NCBI GenBank assembly: GCA_900553465.1
Contig: USDT01000012.1
Location: forward strand, 1 to 64,000
Length of the DNA stretch: 64,000 nt
Origin: an uncultured Prevotella sp.
Lineage (GTDB): Bacteria > Bacteroidota > Bacteroidia > Bacteroidales > Bacteroidaceae
Direction of reading: 5' to 3'
Shown in pieces: positions 16,322-26,065 of this stretch (positions within the stretch are counted from its first letter, which is position 1; each line of letters begins with the position of its first letter). A program made the position numbers and the translations under genes. A model generated the notes under the pieces. The model searched no databases, was not told where the DNA came from, and saw only the letters and a program-made list of their open reading frames with translations.

Positions 16322-19300
16322 ATGAAGCTTCAGAAATTTATAGACCGTCCAATCTTGTCGATGGTCATATCGGTGGTGATACTTGTCGCCGGATTGATAG
16401 GACTTTACGCGCTGTCAGTGGAGCAGTATCCTGACATTGCACCGCCGACTATAAGTGTCTCAGCCACTTATAGCGGCGCCAATGCGGAGGCTGTGCAGAA
16501 AAGTGTGATAGTGCCTTTGGAGGAGTCAATAAATGGTGTGGAAAACATGACCTATATGACTTCTACGGCCAGTAACACTGGTAGCGCGCAGATAACGGTG
16601 TATTTCAAGCAGGGCACAGATCCGGACATGGCTGCTGTGAATGTGCAGAATAAGGTATCGACGGCTACATCGCTGTTGCCGGCAGAGGTGACGAAGGGTG
16701 GTGTGACAACGATGAAAAGACAGAGTAGCATGCTGATGATATTTGGTCTGTACAGTCCTAAGGGCACTTACGACGAAACATTCCTTACCAATTATCTCAA
16801 CATCAACGTGAAGCCGCAACTGCAGCGTATATCAGGAGTGGGAGAAGTGAACGTCATGGGTGGCGACTATGCAATGCGTATATGGTTGAAACCGGACGTA
16901 ATGGTCCAGTACGAACTGGAACCCTCGGATGTGGAGGTCGCGCTGTCAACTCAGAACATCGAGGCTTCAATAGGTTCGATAGGTGAAGATTCGAAGAATG
17001 TGTATCAGTACACGCTGAAATATCGCGGACGTCTTGAGAAGGAAAAGGAGTTCGAGGATATTGTCATCAGATCCTATGATGACGGAAGGGTAGTGAGGTT
17101 GAAAGACATCGCAACTGTGGAACTTGGCTCTCAGAGCTATACATACACAGGGGCCGTGAACGGAGCGCCTGGCACGACATGTATGATAAATCAGACGGCA
17201 GGTACTAATGCTAACGAAATAATAACCAGCATAAACGAGTATCTGGAAGAGTTGAAGTCGTCGTTGCCAGATGATGTGGAGGTGGTGGAACTTATGAGTA
17301 CGAAGAACTTCCTTGATGCGTCTATAAACGAAGTGATAAAGACTTTGCTTGAAGCCATTGTATTGGTAGTGCTGGTGGTTTATGTGTTCTTACAGAATCC
17401 ACGTTCAACTCTCATTCCTACTATAAGCATCTTTGTTTCTCTCATAGGAACATTTGCGGCGCTTTATGTTGCCGGATTCAGCATAAACCTGCTCACGCTC
17501 TTCGCTCTTGTGCTTGCCATCGGAACAATTGTGGATGATGCCATAATTGTGGTGGAGGCAGTGCAGACTCGTTTTGATGAAGGTTATCGCTCGGCATACA
17601 AGGCTGCTGTTGACGCTATGAGCAACATATCTTCGGCCATCGTGACTTCAACACTTGTGTTTATGGCAGTGTTTGTGCCTGTGACGTTCATGGGAGGCAC
17701 TTCGGGTGTATTTTACACCCAGTTCGGTGTGACAATGGCCGTGGCTGTAGGCATATCTGCTGTAAACGCTCTTACGCTCTCACCTGCGCTGTGTGCTCTT
17801 ATATTACGTCCGAACGAGGAGATTGTGGATGGTCGCCGTCCCGAATTTTCCACACGTTTTCGTATGGCCTTCGACGCGGCTTTCAGTCGTATTGTCTTGA
17901 AATACAAGAAAGGTGTAAAATTCTTTGTCAAACGCAAATGGATTGCCTGGACATCATTGGGTCTTGTCTCTGTTTTGTTGTTCTATCTGATGTCAACAAC
18001 GAAGACCGGCCTTGTGCCGTCGGAGGACACCGGCTCAATATTCGTGAGTCTTGATGCTCCGGCCGGTAGCACGCTTGCAGAGACAGCCGAGATAATGGGG
18101 CGTGTGGAAAAAGAATTGAAAGAGATACCACAGATAGAGAATTTCAATAAGGTGGCAGGCTTCGGTATGGGTTCCGGAAGTGGTGCTTCTCATGGTATGT
18201 TCATCGTGAAGCTGAAACACTGGGATGAACGTAAGGGTAAGGAGAACAGTGTCGATGCCATAAGCAACGAGATTTACCGTCGTACGGCTGGTATCAAGAA
18301 TGCCACCATATTTGTGTTCTCACCGCCTATGATCGCAGGCTACGGTACTGGTAACAGTTTTGAGATGTATATACAGGACCGTAGTGGCAAGGGAACGGAA
18401 GAACTGAGCAAGGTGACTGACGATTTTATTGTGGCGCTCAACAAGCGTCCGGAAATAAAGATGGCATTCACATCATTCAGTTCGAAATTCCCGCAATACA
18501 GGGTTGACATTGACGAGGTTCAGTGTCAGAGAGCTGGTATCACGACAGAAGATGTTATTAATACGTTATCAGGATATTTCGGAAGTATATATGCTTCAAA
18601 CTTCAATAGGTTTACAAAGCTCTATCGTGTGATAATACAAGCTCCGTCAGACAGCCGTAAGAATATGCAGGCTCTTGATAACATTTATGTAAAGACGTCT
18701 GGAGGAATGGCTCCGGTAAGCCAGTTCGTGACATTAACCAAGACTTATGGTTCGGAATCGTTGACGAGATTTAATCTTTTCTCAGCCATCAACGTACAGG
18801 GTATGCCTGCCGACGGCTATAGTTCAGGTGACGTCATAAATGCAGTCAAGGAAGTGGCGGCGCAGGCTTTGCCTACGGGTTACGGTTACGGGTTCTCTGG
18901 CATGACGCGTGAGGAAGCTCAGATGGCTGGATCTCATGATACGGTGATAATATACTGTATATGTGTGCTTTTCATATATCTTATCCTGTGTGCTCTTTAC
19001 GAAAGTCTGTTTGTACCAATGGCCGTCATCATGTCTGTGCCGTTTGGACTTGCAGGAAGTTTCTTTTTCGCCCGTCTCTGGGGACTTGAGAATAACATTT
19101 ATCTCCAGACCGGTTTGATAATGCTTATTGGGTTATTATCAAAGACTGCTATTCTCATAACTGAATATGCCACGGAACGTCGCAGAAACGGAATGTCACT
19201 TTCGCAGGCGACCATAAGTGCGGCATCAGTGCGTTTCCGTCCTATATTGATGACAGCCCTTACAATGGTATTTGGCATGTTACCGCTGATGTTTGCCTCT

Positions 19301-19462
19301 GGTGTGGGAGCAAACGGCAATCGATCGCTCGGAGTAGGTGTGGTGGGCGGGATGCTGATCGGTACAGTGGCTCTGCTATTTATAACTCCTGCTTTCTTCA
19401 TCGTATTCCAGTATGTGGAGGAACGTGTGATGGGTAAACGTAAAAAGGAAAGAAAATTATGA
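16322..19462 (+). CDS. RND multidrug efflux transporter, AcrB/MexB (HAE1) type
   Basis: 1046 residues, full length for the family. A proton-driven inner-membrane pump with 12 membrane segments: N-terminal FIDRPILSMVISVVILVAGL, a first large periplasmic loop, the TM4 segment ALVLAIGTIVDDAIIVVEAV carrying the paired aspartates of the proton relay, a second loop, and C-terminal GLLSKTAILITEYA and RPILMTALTMVFGMLPL. The stop overlaps the next gene by 4 bases (ATGA), showing tight coupling. Substrates cannot be predicted; regulation by the divergent AraC-type gene is likely. Confidence 0.96.
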   Translation: MKLQKFIDRPILSMVISVVILVAGLIGLYALSVEQYPDIAPPTISVSATYSGANAEAVQKSVIVPLEESINGVENMTYMTSTASNTGSAQITVYFKQGTDPDMAAVNVQNKVSTATSLLPAEVTKGGVTTMKRQSSMLMIFGLYSPKGTYDETFLTNYLNINVKPQLQRISGVGEVNVMGGDYAMRIWLKPDVMVQYELEPSDVEVALSTQNIEASIGSIGEDSKNVYQYTLKYRGRLEKEKEFEDIVIRSYDDGRVVRLKDIATVELGSQSYTYTGAVNGAPGTTCMINQTAGTNANEIITSINEYLEELKSSLPDDVEVVELMSTKNFLDASINEVIKTLLEAIVLVVLVVYVFLQNPRSTLIPTISIFVSLIGTFAALYVAGFSINLLTLFALVLAIGTIVDDAIIVVEAVQTRFDEGYRSAYKAAVDAMSNISSAIVTSTLVFMAVFVPVTFMGGTSGVFYTQFGVTMAVAVGISAVNALTLSPALCALILRPNEEIVDGRRPEFSTRFRMAFDAAFSRIVLKYKKGVKFFVKRKWIAWTSLGLVSVLLFYLMSTTKTGLVPSEDTGSIFVSLDAPAGSTLAETAEIMGRVEKELKEIPQIENFNKVAGFGMGSGSGASHGMFIVKLKHWDERKGKENSVDAISNEIYRRTAGIKNATIFVFSPPMIAGYGTGNSFEMYIQDRSGKGTEELSKVTDDFIVALNKRPEIKMAFTSFSSKFPQYRVDIDEVQCQRAGITTEDVINTLSGYFGSIYASNFNRFTKLYRVIIQAPSDSRKNMQALDNIYVKTSGGMAPVSQFVTLTKTYGSESLTRFNLFSAINVQGMPADGYSSGDVINAVKEVAAQALPTGYGYGFSGMTREEAQMAGSHDTVIIYCICVLFIYLILCALYESLFVPMAVIMSVPFGLAGSFFFARLWGLENNIYLQTGLIMLIGLLSKTAILITEYATERRRNGMSLSQATISAASVRFRPILMTALTMVFGMLPLMFASGVGANGNRSLGVGVVGGMLIGTVALLFITPAFFIVFQYVEERVMGKRKKERKL

Positions 19463-20841
19463 AAAAAATACATTGTGTATATTTGATGATTTGCTGCTTT
19501 GTGATTAGTGGCTGTGGTATTTACGGCACGTATCAGCGTCCCGATGGTCTGCCTGTTGACAGTCTATATCGTGATGCCGTACAGGAAACGTTGGAGACGA
19601 CTGATACGTTTTCGCTGGGAAATATGCCTTGGCGGCAAATCTTTCAAGACGGACACCTTCAGAAACTGATAGATTACGGTTTGTCCAACAACACCGATCT
19701 GCTTGTGGCCATTTTGCGTGTGGATCAGGCTAAGGCCCAGCTTAAGGCTGCCAAACTGGCTTTTCTTCCGTCATTTTCACTTTCTCCGCAAGGTTCTCTG
19801 ACATCTATTGACGGGAACAAATCTTCGAAGACTTATGAATTGCCGGTTGAGGCCAGCTGGGAGGTTGATCTATTCGGCAACCTTCGCAATGCTAAAAAGG
19901 GCAGTCAGTCTTCACTATTGCAACAGAAAGCTTATCAACAAGCAGTACGTTCGCAACTGATAGCAATGATAGCCATTGACTATTATGCCCTACTTTCGCT
20001 TGACAGCCAGATAGAAATAAGCAGTTCGACACTTGATATATGGCGTGAGCAGGTGCGTACCATAGAAGCTAAACTGAAAGTGGGAGAGGAGACTGAAAAT
20101 GCACTTACGCAGGCACGTGCAAATGTATGTGAGCTTGAGGCTAAGCACAACGACCTGTTAAGGCAGCAACGTGAGGCGGAGAATGCTCTGTGCACATTAT
20201 TGGGTATGACATCACGTCATATTGAACGAGGCCGGCTCTGCGATCAACGGATGCCAGAACAGCTTGGCATAGGGCTGCCTGTAAGTCTGTTGTCGAAAAG
20301 ACCTGATGTTGTGCAGGCAGAAATGACTTTCGCCTCGGCATACTATTCTACAAATCAGGCAAGATCTGCTTTTTATCCGAGTCTGACATTATCGGGAAGT
20401 GCAGGTTGGACAAATTCGGCAGGACAGGCAGTGATGGATCCGGGAAACTGGATTCTCTCTGCATTGGCATCGCTCACCCAACCGATATTCAATCGTGGAA
20501 AACTGGTATCCAATCTGCGTGTGGCTAAGGATGAACAACAAATAGCTTTGATCGAATACAAACAGACGTTGCTTGATGCCGGGCAGGAAGTGAACAATTA
20601 TCTGTATGCGGCTGAGTCAGCACAGCGCAGTGTGGAGAGTCATAGCAGACAGTGTGAGGAACTTGAACGTACGGTGGTGACTTCTGAGAAACTGTATCTT
20701 ACGGGTAATGCCACTTATCTTGAACTGTTGTCTGCACGGCAAAGTCTGCTTAACGCACGTCTCAGTGTGATAACAGATATATATACACGCTGTGAAGCAA
20801 TAGTGAATCTTTACAGCGCCTTAGGTGGCGGGTGTGAATGA
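19459..20841 (+). CDS. Outer-membrane efflux channel, TolC/OprM (NodT) family lipoprotein
   Basis: 460 residues with lipobox VISGC (Cys19). Two repeated OEP domains are seen: the PWRQIFQDGHLQKLIDYGLSNN opening typical of OprM-type proteins, long helices with LLVAILRVDQAKAQLKAAK, then GLPVSLLSKRPDVVQAE and the strand block FYPSLTLSGSAGW at the start of the second half, ending YLELLSARQSLLNARL. It forms the exit duct of the tripartite pump. Last gene of the operon, followed by a terminator. Confidence 0.95.
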   Translation: MKKIHCVYLMICCFVISGCGIYGTYQRPDGLPVDSLYRDAVQETLETTDTFSLGNMPWRQIFQDGHLQKLIDYGLSNNTDLLVAILRVDQAKAQLKAAKLAFLPSFSLSPQGSLTSIDGNKSSKTYELPVEASWEVDLFGNLRNAKKGSQSSLLQQKAYQQAVRSQLIAMIAIDYYALLSLDSQIEISSSTLDIWREQVRTIEAKLKVGEETENALTQARANVCELEAKHNDLLRQQREAENALCTLLGMTSRHIERGRLCDQRMPEQLGIGLPVSLLSKRPDVVQAEMTFASAYYSTNQARSAFYPSLTLSGSAGWTNSAGQAVMDPGNWILSALASLTQPIFNRGKLVSNLRVAKDEQQIALIEYKQTLLDAGQEVNNYLYAAESAQRSVESHSRQCEELERTVVTSEKLYLTGNATYLELLSARQSLLNARLSVITDIYTRCEAIVNLYSALGGGCE

Positions 20842-20896
20842 TGAAAATCCTTTTTTTAATTTTCATAGCAGTAGGTTCGCAGTGTATTCACTGCAA

Positions 20897-20930
20897 GGGG
20901 CTGTGCAGGAATTTCTGTACAGCCCCGATT
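20897..20930. terminator. Terminator between convergent efflux operon and lipid A-type transferase unit
   Basis: GGGGCTGTGCAG (20897-20908) pairs with CTGTACAGCCCC (20915-20926) with one G-U pair, followed by GATTTT. It lies between two convergent units and could serve both. Confidence 0.65.
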
Positions 20931-20948
20931 TTATCATGTCGATGGATA

Positions 20949-22652
20949 TTATATGCCGTTAATACCTTTAAGTCGGAACATTTCAAAATCTTCATCGTTC
21001 ATACCAGTTTTGTCAAGTGTAACAGGAAGGTTGTGATCGTTGAGATAGTGGCGGCGTCCGGAGAAGTAGTGTCTGCTTGCCACCGACAGGCTGTCGCGAC
21101 GGTATTTTGTCTTTATACCTGCAAGATGGAGCATTGTGTGGAATGTTGTAACACTGTTTTCAATGTCTTTTGTCCTGTTGGTCCTCAGACTTTTTGTAAT
21201 GTTTGGGAATTCTGTTATATAAGACTGTGATGTCCATACAATGAACGGCACGTGAAGATCGTAGTATGAAGGCACGGGCGATGCGTGCAGGAACAGTCTG
21301 CGGTTGTCGTCGAAGATGTTCTCACCATGGTCGGATGTGTAGAGCATGGCCGACATTGCGCCGCTTTTTCCGAGCATGGATATTATTTCGGCAAGCAGAC
21401 TGTCTGTCTGTCTGATGGTGTTGTCGTAGGCATTGATGAGCTGTGGACGGTTGACTGCTTTTGCCTCTGTGGCATCGTCGGGTTTGAAGAATGCCATGGA
21501 TGACGGGTAGCGTTCGCGATAATTGAAGTGCGAACCGTACGTATGAATTACGATAAACAGCTTTTTATGGCCTTCTGACAGCTTTTTTGCTATGAGCGGT
21601 AGTAATTCTTCGTCCGGAGTGTTTGATGCGCCCTGTGGTCCGTTTTTGATGAATTTCCAGTCGTTCGCTTCCATTCCGAAGATGTCGATGAATGAATGAT
21701 TGGGTTTCTGATTGGAGAAGAATGCCGTGTGGAAGCCTGCTTCGCGGAAGGCGGTGATGATGCTGCGCTCACGGTAGATGCGGTCGTAGTTGCTGGCGTC
21801 GGCGGCGGAAAGAAGCATCGGAACGCTTTTGTGTGTTGTGTTCGACTGTGTGAGAGCATGGTTGAAGGCTGTAAGCCCGGGCATGTGTTTCATGAGTGGA
21901 GTGGTGTCGCGGTTGTAGCCGTATATGCCGAAACTGGCGGCACGTGCCGTTTCGCCAATGACAAGAACATAAATCTCGTTGCTGTCTGCAGGATGTACGG
22001 AGCTGGCATTGAAAGAGAACCCTGCTGATGTCTGCTCGTATTTTGCCGTGGCATTGGAGCGCTCTATTGCAAGTACGAGATTGTAGCACACATTGACGGG
22101 ATAGATGTTGTTCTCTGTCTTGAAATATTTGTCTGTGAAAATACAGACATTAAGACTTATCACTCCGACAACAATACCGATGACACTGTATTTGCGCTGT
22201 GCTTTTATGAATGTTCCGGATAGTGCGCGACGGGCTTTCATCGAGCATATGGCGAATACGAGTAATGGAAGGTATACCACAATGACGCCTGCTACAGCCG
22301 GAAGCAGATTGTTGAGCAGTTCGGTGGCTTCACCGGGATTGGTGGTCACAAGGTTGAGAAACATGTCGACCGCGATGACGGAGCGCCCAAATAGGTAGAG
22401 CAATACCATCTGGAATGCGGCGAAGAATATTAACGGAAAGAGTATCCATACCATTTTCCCGGTCTTACGGCTGAGAGTCATCAGAAACCAATAAACCGCG
22501 ACAGGAAGGATAACATTTGCGATGCGTGTGGTAAACGATACACTTTCGGTGAACGCAAGTACAATGTTTGGCAGTGCCAGAGCTATGATAGTGGCTGTGA
22601 ACAGCACGCGTGGTGACGTGCAGATATCGTATGTTTTCTTAAAATGCTTCAT
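20949..22652 (-). CDS. Phosphoethanolamine transferase, EptA/sulfatase superfamily
   Basis: 567 residues: five membrane segments in the first 170 residues and a periplasmic alkaline-phosphatase-like domain. The active-site block is VIGETARAASFGIYGYNRDTTP with Thr235 as the expected phosphoenzyme residue; metal ligands appear later in LYTSDHGEN and FLHASP. The family moves phosphoethanolamine from phosphatidylethanolamine onto lipid A or other glycans, altering surface charge and polymyxin sensitivity. It overlaps the upstream barrel gene by 14 bases, so they are co-transcribed. The exact acceptor is not predictable. Confidence 0.88.
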   Translation of the reverse strand: MKHFKKTYDICTSPRVLFTATIIALALPNIVLAFTESVSFTTRIANVILPVAVYWFLMTLSRKTGKMVWILFPLIFFAAFQMVLLYLFGRSVIAVDMFLNLVTTNPGEATELLNNLLPAVAGVIVVYLPLLVFAICSMKARRALSGTFIKAQRKYSVIGIVVGVISLNVCIFTDKYFKTENNIYPVNVCYNLVLAIERSNATAKYEQTSAGFSFNASSVHPADSNEIYVLVIGETARAASFGIYGYNRDTTPLMKHMPGLTAFNHALTQSNTTHKSVPMLLSAADASNYDRIYRERSIITAFREAGFHTAFFSNQKPNHSFIDIFGMEANDWKFIKNGPQGASNTPDEELLPLIAKKLSEGHKKLFIVIHTYGSHFNYRERYPSSMAFFKPDDATEAKAVNRPQLINAYDNTIRQTDSLLAEIISMLGKSGAMSAMLYTSDHGENIFDDNRRLFLHASPVPSYYDLHVPFIVWTSQSYITEFPNITKSLRTNRTKDIENSVTTFHTMLHLAGIKTKYRRDSLSVASRHYFSGRRHYLNDHNLPVTLDKTGMNDEDFEMFRLKGINGI

Positions 22653-23820
22653 TTATATTGAATATGAATCCTGACTGTCCGCCTTTGCCGAATCCGTAAT
22701 CAAGGCGAACGTTAACGTCTTTCTTGAATTCCCAACGGTAGCCGATGCCGAAGTTGGGCAGTACATGAGACATGCGCATGGAGCTGAATTTGTCGAATAC
22801 GGTTCCGGCTCCAACCCATACCACAACACTGTTGCGCTTCCAGATGTGCTGACGCAGTTCGGCCTGTGCTTCTATTTTGTGCTTGTCGCGATAGCGTCCT
22901 TCGTAGTAGCCACGCATGGAATAGGAGTTGCCGAGCAATGCCATCATACCCCATGAAGGGTTGCCGAAGTTGAACTGACTGCGCAGGTCGCCGGCTATTA
23001 CGCCTCCTTTCCATACGCGACGGTAGGCGTTGAAACGCAGGTCTGTGGTGGCGAAGGCATGATCGTTACCGAGAAACTTCGGACGGAAACACTGTGAGAG
23101 ATTGACATAAAATCCACGTTTGGGGTTTGTTGTGACATCGCGGGAATCGTAAACGAATGTAAGACCAACTCCGGTGTTGCGTGTGATACGGTCCATTCCT
23201 TCAAGAAGTTCCGGTTTTTTGATATCCTTTCCTTCTATGAAATCGAATGTCAGCATTGGACCTATGTATGTATTTGGAGCGACCCTAAACATGAAACTTG
23301 CTTTGGCTTGTGCCTGCCAGCGTTTCATGTCGGTTTCGTTGTCATCATTGTTGCCGTTGTTATAACCGATGCCCCAGTATTTGCATGGGAATGAGTAAAA
23401 ATACAATGTGTAGTCCAGACGATATTTGTCGTGTGGGAATATGTGCAGTCCGCGTACTCCGAGCATGTAGAATCCTACGGTAGACACATCGCCGAAGAGA
23501 CTCATGTTGGACGGAGACAGTATGGTATCGTTGCGGTCGGTACGGTATAGTCCGGCCGCAACGAGTCCGAGACCAAGTTGTGTGTCAGTGCTATAATGTG
23601 GTCCTCCGATGATGCTGAAATCGAATTTTTTGCTGTAGTCGGTTTTGTTCGCATCATTGAAGTAGTTAAGAATCTTGTTTATGAATCCTTTTTTCTTGGC
23701 AGTGCTGTCTGCTATGACTGTTCTGGCAGTATCGTTTTCGATATGCTTGAGGTTGTCGGCAGCCAATACTGGTATTGTAAAAAGAGCTGTAAGCGCGAAT
23801 GATATAAATAATTTCTTCAT
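22639..23820 (-). CDS. Outer-membrane barrel, Omp85/BamA-like surface antigen family, no POTRA domains
   Basis: 393 residues from the ATG at 23820; a start at 23862 would put 14 extra residues before the signal peptide MKKLFISFALTALFTIPVLA. A short linker is followed by a barrel: GGPHYSTDTQLGLGLVAAGLYR, VYDSRDVTTNPKRGFYVNLS, SMRGYYEGRYRDKH (the conserved RGY-like L6 region) and a C-terminal IGYRWEFKKDVNVRLDYGFG. This resembles the bacterial surface antigen (D15) domain found alone, without POTRA repeats. Role unknown. Middle gene of a leftward trio with the PCMD protein (31 bases upstream) and the phosphoethanolamine transferase (overlapping). Confidence 0.8.
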   Translation of the reverse strand: MKKLFISFALTALFTIPVLAADNLKHIENDTARTVIADSTAKKKGFINKILNYFNDANKTDYSKKFDFSIIGGPHYSTDTQLGLGLVAAGLYRTDRNDTILSPSNMSLFGDVSTVGFYMLGVRGLHIFPHDKYRLDYTLYFYSFPCKYWGIGYNNGNNDDNETDMKRWQAQAKASFMFRVAPNTYIGPMLTFDFIEGKDIKKPELLEGMDRITRNTGVGLTFVYDSRDVTTNPKRGFYVNLSQCFRPKFLGNDHAFATTDLRFNAYRRVWKGGVIAGDLRSQFNFGNPSWGMMALLGNSYSMRGYYEGRYRDKHKIEAQAELRQHIWKRNSVVVWVGAGTVFDKFSSMRMSHVLPNFGIGYRWEFKKDVNVRLDYGFGKGGQSGFIFNINEAF

Positions 23821-23851
23821 TGTGCCTGCATGTGTAAAAAATATATATCTG

Positions 23852-24823
23852 TCAATAAACAAGTTTCACATTATCAACCCAGAATGTGTTTCCTGGCGTT
23901 CCTATGTAAGCTCCTCCGTGACTTGAAGAGAATTGGAGTGCAAGATGAGTCGGCTTTTCGTCTGCATCAGCCCAACCGGTTTCTCTCACAAGAACACTTT
24001 TCCCGTGACTGTTCTTTGCGTAGTCACATTGTCTGAGGCCCATGAGGTCGGCATTGTATTTCGGATTGTTTCTTATGTCGCCGTACATTATTTCGTACGT
24101 GGCGCCGTTTACCCATCCTCCGGTACTTCTACCGTATCTTACAACCATTGTTCCTACGCGTTTTGCCGTTATGTTTCCCTTAGCATCTTCTGTTCGTTTC
24201 TGAAGAACAAGTACAGTTATTGCGTAGTCTTGTCCGGGAACGCTTGATGGCTTGCTGAATCCAGTTTGTTTTATTCTGTTTTTTGCACCGGATACAGCTA
24301 CCCGATAATCATATTTTATAGCTTTTGGTCTTTCTGTAAACGGGATACCCCAGTTGAGGCTTTTGGGGCCGTCCTTAGTACTTGTAATAGGTTCTGTCAT
24401 ACTGCCGAGGAATAGTGAGCCTGCGGCAAGCACATTGATGTTCATAAGACCTAACACTTTCACGCTTTCTATGTGTGTTGTCATCTTGGCACAATAGCCG
24501 CTGTCGTGTTTGTCCCTGGTTACTGAACAGTTTGTCTTTACCACTCCCATAACCTTTGCCATAACGTTTGATGTGGCCCATGGCGAGTTACCCGTGTTAT
24601 GGTATGGCTTGTTACCGTTGATTGTCTGATTCGGTCCGATTTCATACAGAGTTTTCGTGTTTCCTCCAATAACAGCCGATTCATTAATGTTCCGGATTAC
24701 CCAATGATTCATGTCACCGAATGGTATGAGCTTTTCCTTATTCTGAGCCGTAACGGAACTTTGCGGTCCGAAAAGAATAGCTGTTGCAAATACCACAGAT
24801 GACAGTTGGCTTTGATTCATCAT
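23852..24823 (-). CDS. Secreted PCMD-domain protein
   Basis: 323 residues with a signal peptide ending near TAQNKE. The body matches the PCMD (putative carbohydrate metabolism) fold: an N-terminal WVIRNINESAVIGGNTKTLYEIG, the NVMAKVMGVVKTN stretch, the conserved NWGIPFTERPKAIKYDYRV and the C-terminal GNTFWVDNVKLVY, a usual ending of this domain. PCMD domains are found in surface-exposed Bacteroidota proteins thought to bind glycans. It is first in the unit with the barrel protein and the phosphoethanolamine transferase. A second PCMD gene set lies at 55-59 kb. Confidence 0.7.
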   Translation of the reverse strand: MMNQSQLSSVVFATAILFGPQSSVTAQNKEKLIPFGDMNHWVIRNINESAVIGGNTKTLYEIGPNQTINGNKPYHNTGNSPWATSNVMAKVMGVVKTNCSVTRDKHDSGYCAKMTTHIESVKVLGLMNINVLAAGSLFLGSMTEPITSTKDGPKSLNWGIPFTERPKAIKYDYRVAVSGAKNRIKQTGFSKPSSVPGQDYAITVLVLQKRTEDAKGNITAKRVGTMVVRYGRSTGGWVNGATYEIMYGDIRNNPKYNADLMGLRQCDYAKNSHGKSVLVRETGWADADEKPTHLALQFSSSHGGAYIGTPGNTFWVDNVKLVY

Positions 24824-24956
24824 TTTATCATTTTTAGTGAGTTGCAGACGGCAAATATAGGTTAATTAATGGAAATGAGAAAACCAAAATAAAGAAATCA
24901 GTTTTTATATATGCATATTTTATACATATTAACAAATGGCGCTTTTTATTAACGAA

Positions 24957-24995
24957 AAGACGGCTGTGTGGTATTTATCACCACACAGCCGTCTT
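24957..24995. terminator. Strong hairpin terminator of the GH31 operon
   Basis: AAGACGGCTGTGTGG (24957-24971) pairs perfectly with 24981-24995, a 15-bp stem. It lies just after the leftward gene ending at 25017. Confidence 0.75.
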
Positions 24996-25016
24996 CAAAT
25001 AATGTATATTTATTTA

Positions 25017-26030
25017 TTATTTTACGGCTATTTTCATGGTTCTTGTGCCTGTCTTGACAATGTATATTCCAGGACTGACATTTACGGATGTACTGTTTTT
25101 GCTGATTACGGATCCGTTTACGGTCAATATTTCAACTTGTGATGGGTCTCCGTCTATAATGATACAACCGTTACCTGTATGTACGTTAACATTTTCGGAT
25201 GTTGTTGTATTGATGCCTGTGGACACATTGTTGAATGTGACCTCACCTTTATTCATATCAAATACCACATCGTACCAACCCGGAGCAAGCAACCATTTGC
25301 GATCGCCGTAGTATCTGGTGCAGTGTGCGGTTTCACCGGCTTGCAGCACTTTAAGATCCTCGCTGCTGCCATAACGGCCTTCATCCCAATTGTTGTCTCT
25401 TTTGTGTTGGTATGTGGCAAATATGGTAGCTTCGGCATAACCTGGATTATTGACACCTTCAAGCAGGTGTACAGTGCCTTTGTAAATACCGCCTCCGACA
25501 TGTGGAAGGGATTTTCCGCGAAGGCCCCAATATTCTTCATAATTGGTTCCTACAAGGAAAACCTCAGGCATCCATGCGATGTTTTCGATATCAAGAGGAG
25601 TGATTTTTACGGTCATGGCCTTTAGATCCACATTTACAAAATATTTTCCTCCGTTGGTTTGATAGAGATTTTCCGGTTTTGAATATTCTTGTAGTGGACC
25701 TTCGCATATGGCTGGTGTAAGAAATCTTTCAATGTTACTGTATGGACATGAAAGAATGCGATTATCATCATTGCCGTAACTGAAAAAGAGGTCACTGCGG
25801 TTGCCGTAGAAGTCGCTGCTGTCTTCGTTTGACGGATCAACGTCCACAGTACCTTCGTATTTGCCATCGCCGACATGATTGAGAGGATAGTTCTTTGTCG
25901 GATTCCATGCCGATTTGTCGGCCAGTCCGCCACGACAATAGAGTTTGTCCGGCCAGTTGTCTTGTGCTGTGATGTGCATGCAACATAGTGTCATGGTCAC
26001 AGCTATGAGGGATTTCAGAATGTATTTCAT
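25017..26030 (-). CDS. Secreted SusE/SusF-like protein with T9SS-type tail
   Basis: 337 residues; signal peptide MKYILKSLIAVTMTLCCMHITAQ. Two or three repeated beta modules follow with patterns like KLYCRGGLA...KNYPLNHVGDGKYEGTVDV and VFLVGTNYEEYWGLRGKSLPHVGGGIYKGTVHL, similar to the starch-binding repeats of SusE and SusF. The last 70 residues (GINTTTSENVNVH to SPGIYIVKTGTRTMKIAVK) form a type IX-like sorting tail in place of a lipid anchor. Third gene of the operon with GH31, so glucan or other glycan capture at the cell surface is likely. No SusC/SusD pair is present. Confidence 0.65.
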   Translation of the reverse strand: MKYILKSLIAVTMTLCCMHITAQDNWPDKLYCRGGLADKSAWNPTKNYPLNHVGDGKYEGTVDVDPSNEDSSDFYGNRSDLFFSYGNDDNRILSCPYSNIERFLTPAICEGPLQEYSKPENLYQTNGGKYFVNVDLKAMTVKITPLDIENIAWMPEVFLVGTNYEEYWGLRGKSLPHVGGGIYKGTVHLLEGVNNPGYAEATIFATYQHKRDNNWDEGRYGSSEDLKVLQAGETAHCTRYYGDRKWLLAPGWYDVVFDMNKGEVTFNNVSTGINTTTSENVNVHTGNGCIIIDGDPSQVEILTVNGSVISKNSTSVNVSPGIYIVKTGTRTMKIAVK

Positions 26031-26065
26031 ATCATTTTATTGTTTAATATTCCGTTTGTTATGTT

